Origin: Jatrophihabitans cynanchi
GTDB lineage: Bacteria; Actinomycetota; Actinomycetes; Mycobacteriales; Jatrophihabitantaceae
Assembly: GCF_027247405.1 (NCBI RefSeq)
Contig: NZ_CP097463.1
Span: 1-64,000 of the forward strand
Reading direction: 5' to 3'
Length of the DNA: 64,000 nucleotides
This document shows, one piece after another, positions 60,889 to 64,000 of this stretch. Under the pieces are notes generated by a model, which worked only from the letters and a program-made list of their open reading frames with translations, was not told the origin of the DNA and did not search any database. Position numbers and translations under genes: made by a program. How positions within the stretch are numbered: position 1 is the first letter of the stretch; each line of letters begins with the position of its first letter.

Positions 60889-62493
60889 ATGACCGGAACG
60901 ACCGAGCAGAACGCGCCGGTGACCCCGGCGGCGGAACCGCTCGTCGCACCGGCCGGGACGCCTGCCGGCACCGCAGGCAATCCGCTGCGCGATCCCCGGG
61001 ACCGGCGGCTTCCCCGCGTCCCCGAGCCGTGCGCGCTCGTCGTGTTCGGCGTGACCGGTGACCTGTCGCGCAAGAAGCTGCTGCCGGCGATGTACGACCT
61101 CGCCCACCGTGGGCTGCTGCCGCCCGACTTCGTCCTGCTCGGCTTCGCCCGCCGCGACTGGGGCGACGGGGACTTCGAATCGCTGGCCAAGAAGGCGGCG
61201 AAGCAGTATGCGCGCACCTCCTGGGACGAGGAGGTCTGGGCCCGGCTGTCCGGCGACATCAAGTTCGTCCCCGGCTCGTTCGACGACGACGACGCGTTCG
61301 ACCAGCTGGCCCGCACCTTGGGCGAGTTGCAGGACTCGCACGGCATCAAGGGAAACGCCGCGTTCTACCTGTCCATCCCGCCCGCGCTGTTCCCGACCGT
61401 GCTCAAGCAGATGGAGCGCACCGGGATGGCCAACGGCGGCGAGGTCGCCGGGGGCTGGCGGCGGGTGGTGGTCGAGAAGCCGTTCGGGCATGACCTGCAG
61501 AGCGCGCTCGCGCTCAACAAGCTGGTGGACGACGTGTTCGGCGCGTCCGACGTGTTCCGGATCGACCACTACCTGGGCAAGGAGACCGTCCAGAACCTGA
61601 TGGCGCTGCGCTTCGCCAACCAGCTGTTCGAGCCGGTCTGGAACGCCAACTTCGTCGACTCGGTGCAGATCACGATGGCCGAGGACGTCGGCATCGGCGG
61701 GCGGGCCGCGTTCTACGACGCCACCGGCGCGGCGCGCGACGTGCTGCAGAACCACTTGTTCCAGCTGCTCGCGCTGACCGCGATGGAGGAACCGGTCGAG
61801 TTCACCGCCGAGGCGATCCAGGTCGAGAAGCTCAAGGTGTTGCGCGCCATCACGTTGCCGCACGACCTCGCCTCCTACGCGGTGCGCGGCCAGTACGACC
61901 AGGGCTGGCAGGCCGGCGAGCGGGTGCCGGCCTACCTCGCCGAGGAGGGCATCCCGCAGGACTCCACCACCGAGACGTACGCGGCGGTGCAACTCGGCAT
62001 CGACACCCGGCGCTGGGCGGGGGTGCCGTTCTACCTGCGCACCGGCAAGCGGCTGCCACGGCGGGTCACCGAGATCGCGGTCCTGTTCAAGCGTGCGCCG
62101 CACCTGCCGTTCAGCCACACCGACACCGAAGAACTCGGGCACAACCAACTCGTCATCCGGGTGCAGCCCGACGAGGGCGTCACGCTGAAGTTCGGCTCGA
62201 AGGTGCCCGGCTCGATGATGGAGGTCCGCGACGTGTCGATGGACTTCCTCTACGGCGAGGCGTTCACCGAGTCCTCCCCCGAAGCCTACGAGCGGCTGAT
62301 CCTGGACGTGCTGATCGGCGATTCGACGCTCTTCCCGCGCAACGCGGAGGTGGAGGCCTCCTGGCGGGTGATCGACCCGCTGGAGCAGTTCTGGGCGACC
62401 CACCCGCCGCAGCCCTACCGGGCCGGCGAATGGGGCCCGAAGGCCGCCGACGAGATGCTCGCCCGCGACGGGCGCACCTGGCGCCGGCCGTGA
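60889..62493 (+). CDS. zwf: Glucose-6-phosphate dehydrogenase
   Basis: NADP-dependent oxidation of glucose 6-phosphate. 534 aa. The nucleotide motif FGVTGDLSRKKLLPA, the active-site RIDHYLGKE with the catalytic His nearby, and EKPFGHDLQSA are present. An N-terminal extension of about 45 Ala/Pro-rich residues precedes the catalytic core. ATG 60889, 37 bp after tal. Confidence 0.96.
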   Translation: MTGTTEQNAPVTPAAEPLVAPAGTPAGTAGNPLRDPRDRRLPRVPEPCALVVFGVTGDLSRKKLLPAMYDLAHRGLLPPDFVLLGFARRDWGDGDFESLAKKAAKQYARTSWDEEVWARLSGDIKFVPGSFDDDDAFDQLARTLGELQDSHGIKGNAAFYLSIPPALFPTVLKQMERTGMANGGEVAGGWRRVVVEKPFGHDLQSALALNKLVDDVFGASDVFRIDHYLGKETVQNLMALRFANQLFEPVWNANFVDSVQITMAEDVGIGGRAAFYDATGAARDVLQNHLFQLLALTAMEEPVEFTAEAIQVEKLKVLRAITLPHDLASYAVRGQYDQGWQAGERVPAYLAEEGIPQDSTTETYAAVQLGIDTRRWAGVPFYLRTGKRLPRRVTEIAVLFKRAPHLPFSHTDTEELGHNQLVIRVQPDEGVTLKFGSKVPGSMMEVRDVSMDFLYGEAFTESSPEAYERLILDVLIGDSTLFPRNAEVEASWRVIDPLEQFWATHPPQPYRAGEWGPKAADEMLARDGRTWRRP

Positions 62494-62515
62494 CCGGAGT
62501 ACCAGGAGAGCACCG

Positions 62516-63490
62516 ATGACGACCCTGTGGGATACGACCGGGACGGCCGTGGTCAAGGCGCTCGCGGCCGAGCGGCGCACCGGCGGCGGCGTGACGAGCG
62601 GGCTCGCACTCACGCTGGTCGTGGTGCTGGACGAGAAGGACACCGCGGACGTCGAGGCGGCGGTCAGCATCGCCGCGGCCAGGCACCCGATGCGGGTCCT
62701 CGCCGTGATCCGGCGCCAGCTGGACGCGCCCGTCCCGCGCCTGGACGCCGAGGTCGAGATCGGCGGGCGGTACGGCCCGGTCGAGTCGGTGGTGCTGCGC
62801 ATGTACGGCCGGCTGGGCCTGCATGCCGAGTCGGTGACGCTGCCGTTGCTGGCGCCGGACGCGCCGGTGGTCACCTGGTGGTACTCCGAAACCCCGCAGG
62901 TGATCGCCCAGGACCCGCTGGGCGTGTTCGCCGACCGGCGGATCACCAACGTCATCCGCGACCCCGATCCGGCGGCGTCGCTGCGCCAGCGCGCCGTCGA
63001 CTACGCCCCCGGGGACACCGACCTGACCTGGACGGTGATCACGCCGTGGCGCGCCGCGCTGGCCTCCGCCTTCGACACGGTGCACACCCCGGCCGTGTCC
63101 GTCGTGGTCAAGGGCAACCCGGTCGACCCGTCGGCGCAGCTGCTCGCCGGCTGGCTGTCCAGCCGGCTCGGGCTGTACGTCCCGGTCGAGGCGGCCGAGG
63201 GCAAGTACATCTCGTCGGTCGACCTGCACTTCGGCGACGAGTACACCGTCACGCTGCGCAACGACAACTACAAGCTGATCATGAGCCGGCCCGGGCAGAT
63301 GGACTCCATCGCGCCGTTCCCGAACCGCAGCACCGGTGACGTGCTCGCCGAGGAGCTGCGCCGGCTCGACGCGGACCAGCCGTACGCGCAGGCGCTGGGC
63401 GCGGTGACCGGGCACAGCGACCTGAGCAGCCGCCCGGCGGTACGTACCCACATCTGGAACGATCCGGCGCTCGCCGCCCAGGAGGCATGA
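62516..63490 (+). CDS. opcA: Glucose-6-phosphate dehydrogenase assembly protein OpcA
   Basis: 324 aa. OpcA-family protein needed for full G6PDH activity in actinobacteria and cyanobacteria, as a redox-linked activator. Typical features: N-terminal LWDTTGTAVVKAL, the middle PVVTWWYSETP and WTVITPWRAALASAFD. ATG 62516 with AGGAGAG upstream, 22 bp after zwf. Confidence 0.95.
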   Translation: MTTLWDTTGTAVVKALAAERRTGGGVTSGLALTLVVVLDEKDTADVEAAVSIAAARHPMRVLAVIRRQLDAPVPRLDAEVEIGGRYGPVESVVLRMYGRLGLHAESVTLPLLAPDAPVVTWWYSETPQVIAQDPLGVFADRRITNVIRDPDPAASLRQRAVDYAPGDTDLTWTVITPWRAALASAFDTVHTPAVSVVVKGNPVDPSAQLLAGWLSSRLGLYVPVEAAEGKYISSVDLHFGDEYTVTLRNDNYKLIMSRPGQMDSIAPFPNRSTGDVLAEELRRLDADQPYAQALGAVTGHSDLSSRPAVRTHIWNDPALAAQEA

Positions 63491-63492
63491 CG

Positions 63493-64000
63493 ATGAGCCC
63501 TCGTGAAACGCACGTCGAGGAGAGCACCGAGGAGCTGGCCGCCTTCGTCGCGGCGCGACTGGTGGAGGTGCTCGCCGCGGCGCAGCACGAGCACGGCCGG
63601 GCGGCCCTCGCGCTCACCGCCGGGTCGGTGATGGAGAAGGTCTGGGCGGCACTGGCCGGCTCGGAGTCCGCCCGTGCACTGGACTGGTCCGCGGTGGACG
63701 TGTTCTGGGGTGACGAGCGGTTCGTGCCGGCCGGCGCCGCCGACCGCAACGACCGCCCGGCCGGGGAGATCCTGTTCGGGCACGCGCCCTTCTCGGCCGC
63801 CCGGCAGTTCCCGATGCCCACCTCGGACGGCGAGTACGGCGACGACCTGGACGCCGCCGCCGCGGGCTACGCGCGCACGCTGCACGATGCCCGCCGGCCC
63901 GACGACGCGGGCGAGGTGCCCAGCTTCGACGTGGTGCTGCTGGGTGTCGGCCCGGACGGGCACTGCTGCTCGCTGTTCCCGGACCACCCCAGCTCGCGCG
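63493..64000 (+). CDS. pgl: 6-phosphogluconolactonase (partial, C-terminus off right edge)
   Basis: The visible 169 residues match the DevB-type lactonase: ALALTAGSVMEKVWAAL (sugar phosphate loop), DVFWGDERFVP and VVLLGVGPDGHCCSLFP. The second Gly of the usual LTGG loop is Ala here, and the usual HxASLFP is HCCSLFP. Two ATGs are possible: 63487 (overlapping the opcA stop) and 63493; the latter is preferred as GGAGG lies 7 nt before it. Hydrolyses 6-phosphogluconolactone. Confidence 0.92.
   Translation, partial: MSPRETHVEESTEELAAFVAARLVEVLAAAQHEHGRAALALTAGSVMEKVWAALAGSESARALDWSAVDVFWGDERFVPAGAADRNDRPAGEILFGHAPFSAARQFPMPTSDGEYGDDLDAAAAGYARTLHDARRPDDAGEVPSFDVVLLGVGPDGHCCSLFPDHPSSR

Noticed and set aside
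1-64000. tRNA, rRNA, insertion sequences or prophage
   Set aside because: Gaps between genes are short, and I saw no tRNA-like cloverleaf, transposase or phage gene in any frame.

Overview
The window is a high-GC chromosomal segment of a free-living actinomycete. Evidence: very GC-rich codons, frequent GTG starts, many GTGA/ATGA stop-start overlaps, many starts that fit leaderless transcription (TANNNT box 6-8 nt before the start codon), and gene sets typical of Actinomycetota (fabG-inhA-hemH, MoxR/DUF58/VWA, sufR-BDCSUT, tkt-tal-zwf-opcA-pgl, DUF3097, DUF2510, an Eis-type acetyltransferase). I see no rRNA, tRNA, prophage, insertion sequence or CRISPR array. Genus cannot be fixed from this segment; a Frankia/Jatrophihabitans-like or related lineage is plausible but unproven.

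Layout. 0-5.1 kb: a HAD phosphatase (cut by the left edge), citrate synthase, and a tightly overlapping homogentisate operon (hmgA, an unrecognised gene, fahA). 5.1-12.2 kb: lipoprotein, thioesterase-fold protein, CPBP membrane protein, Eis-like acetyltransferase, nfeD-SPFH pair, DUF3097 and a conserved hypothetical. 12.2-19.2 kb: fabG-inhA-hemH, a quinone-reductase-like MDR protein, moxR-DUF58-VWA. 19.2-25.8 kb: moaA, an NlpC/P60 cell-wall hydrolase, a PAP2 protein and aconitase. 25.8-33.3 kb: a xylose island (xylA, xylB, ABC transporter, ROK regulator) whose binding-protein gene carries an in-frame amber codon. 33.3-42.3 kb: a tandem-repeat patch with a perfect CebR/CelR-type operator, an ABC exporter, enoyl-CoA hydratase, small HTH protein, ABC-F ATPase, CLC chloride channel with a divergent MarR regulator, a zinc metallopeptidase. 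42.3-48.5 kb: the SUF iron-sulfur operon. 48.6-57.4 kb: acyltransferase, ABC-2 exporter with heme A synthase, DUF445, ATP-grasp, DUF2510, a second repeat patch, and heme O synthase. 57.6-64 kb: the pentose phosphate operon tkt-tal-zwf-opcA-pgl (pgl cut by the right edge).

How it fits together. Xylose enters through XylFGH, is isomerised and phosphorylated by XylAB and can be processed by the transketolase/transaldolase genes at the right end, while zwf-opcA-pgl make NADPH. Citrate synthase and aconitase are the first two TCA steps; SUF supplies Fe-S clusters to aconitase, MoaA and probably HemH; HemH, CtaB and CtaA supply heme, heme O and heme A. From memory, much of the gene order (nfeD/SPFH, hemH-inhA-fabG, moxR block, NlpC/P60, acn, ABC-F, echA, suf, ABC-2, ctaA, ctaB, tkt-tal-zwf-opcA-pgl) matches the Mycobacterium tuberculosis Rv1445c-Rv1488 region, so this is a conserved actinobacterial block into which the xylose island and neighbours have been inserted.

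The most interesting points are the unrecognised gene between hmgA and fahA where a maleylacetoacetate isomerase is expected, the amber codon in xylF, an orphan CebR/CelR box, a repeat family shared by two convergent intergenic regions, and a palindrome over the aconitase promoter where no acnR neighbour is present.
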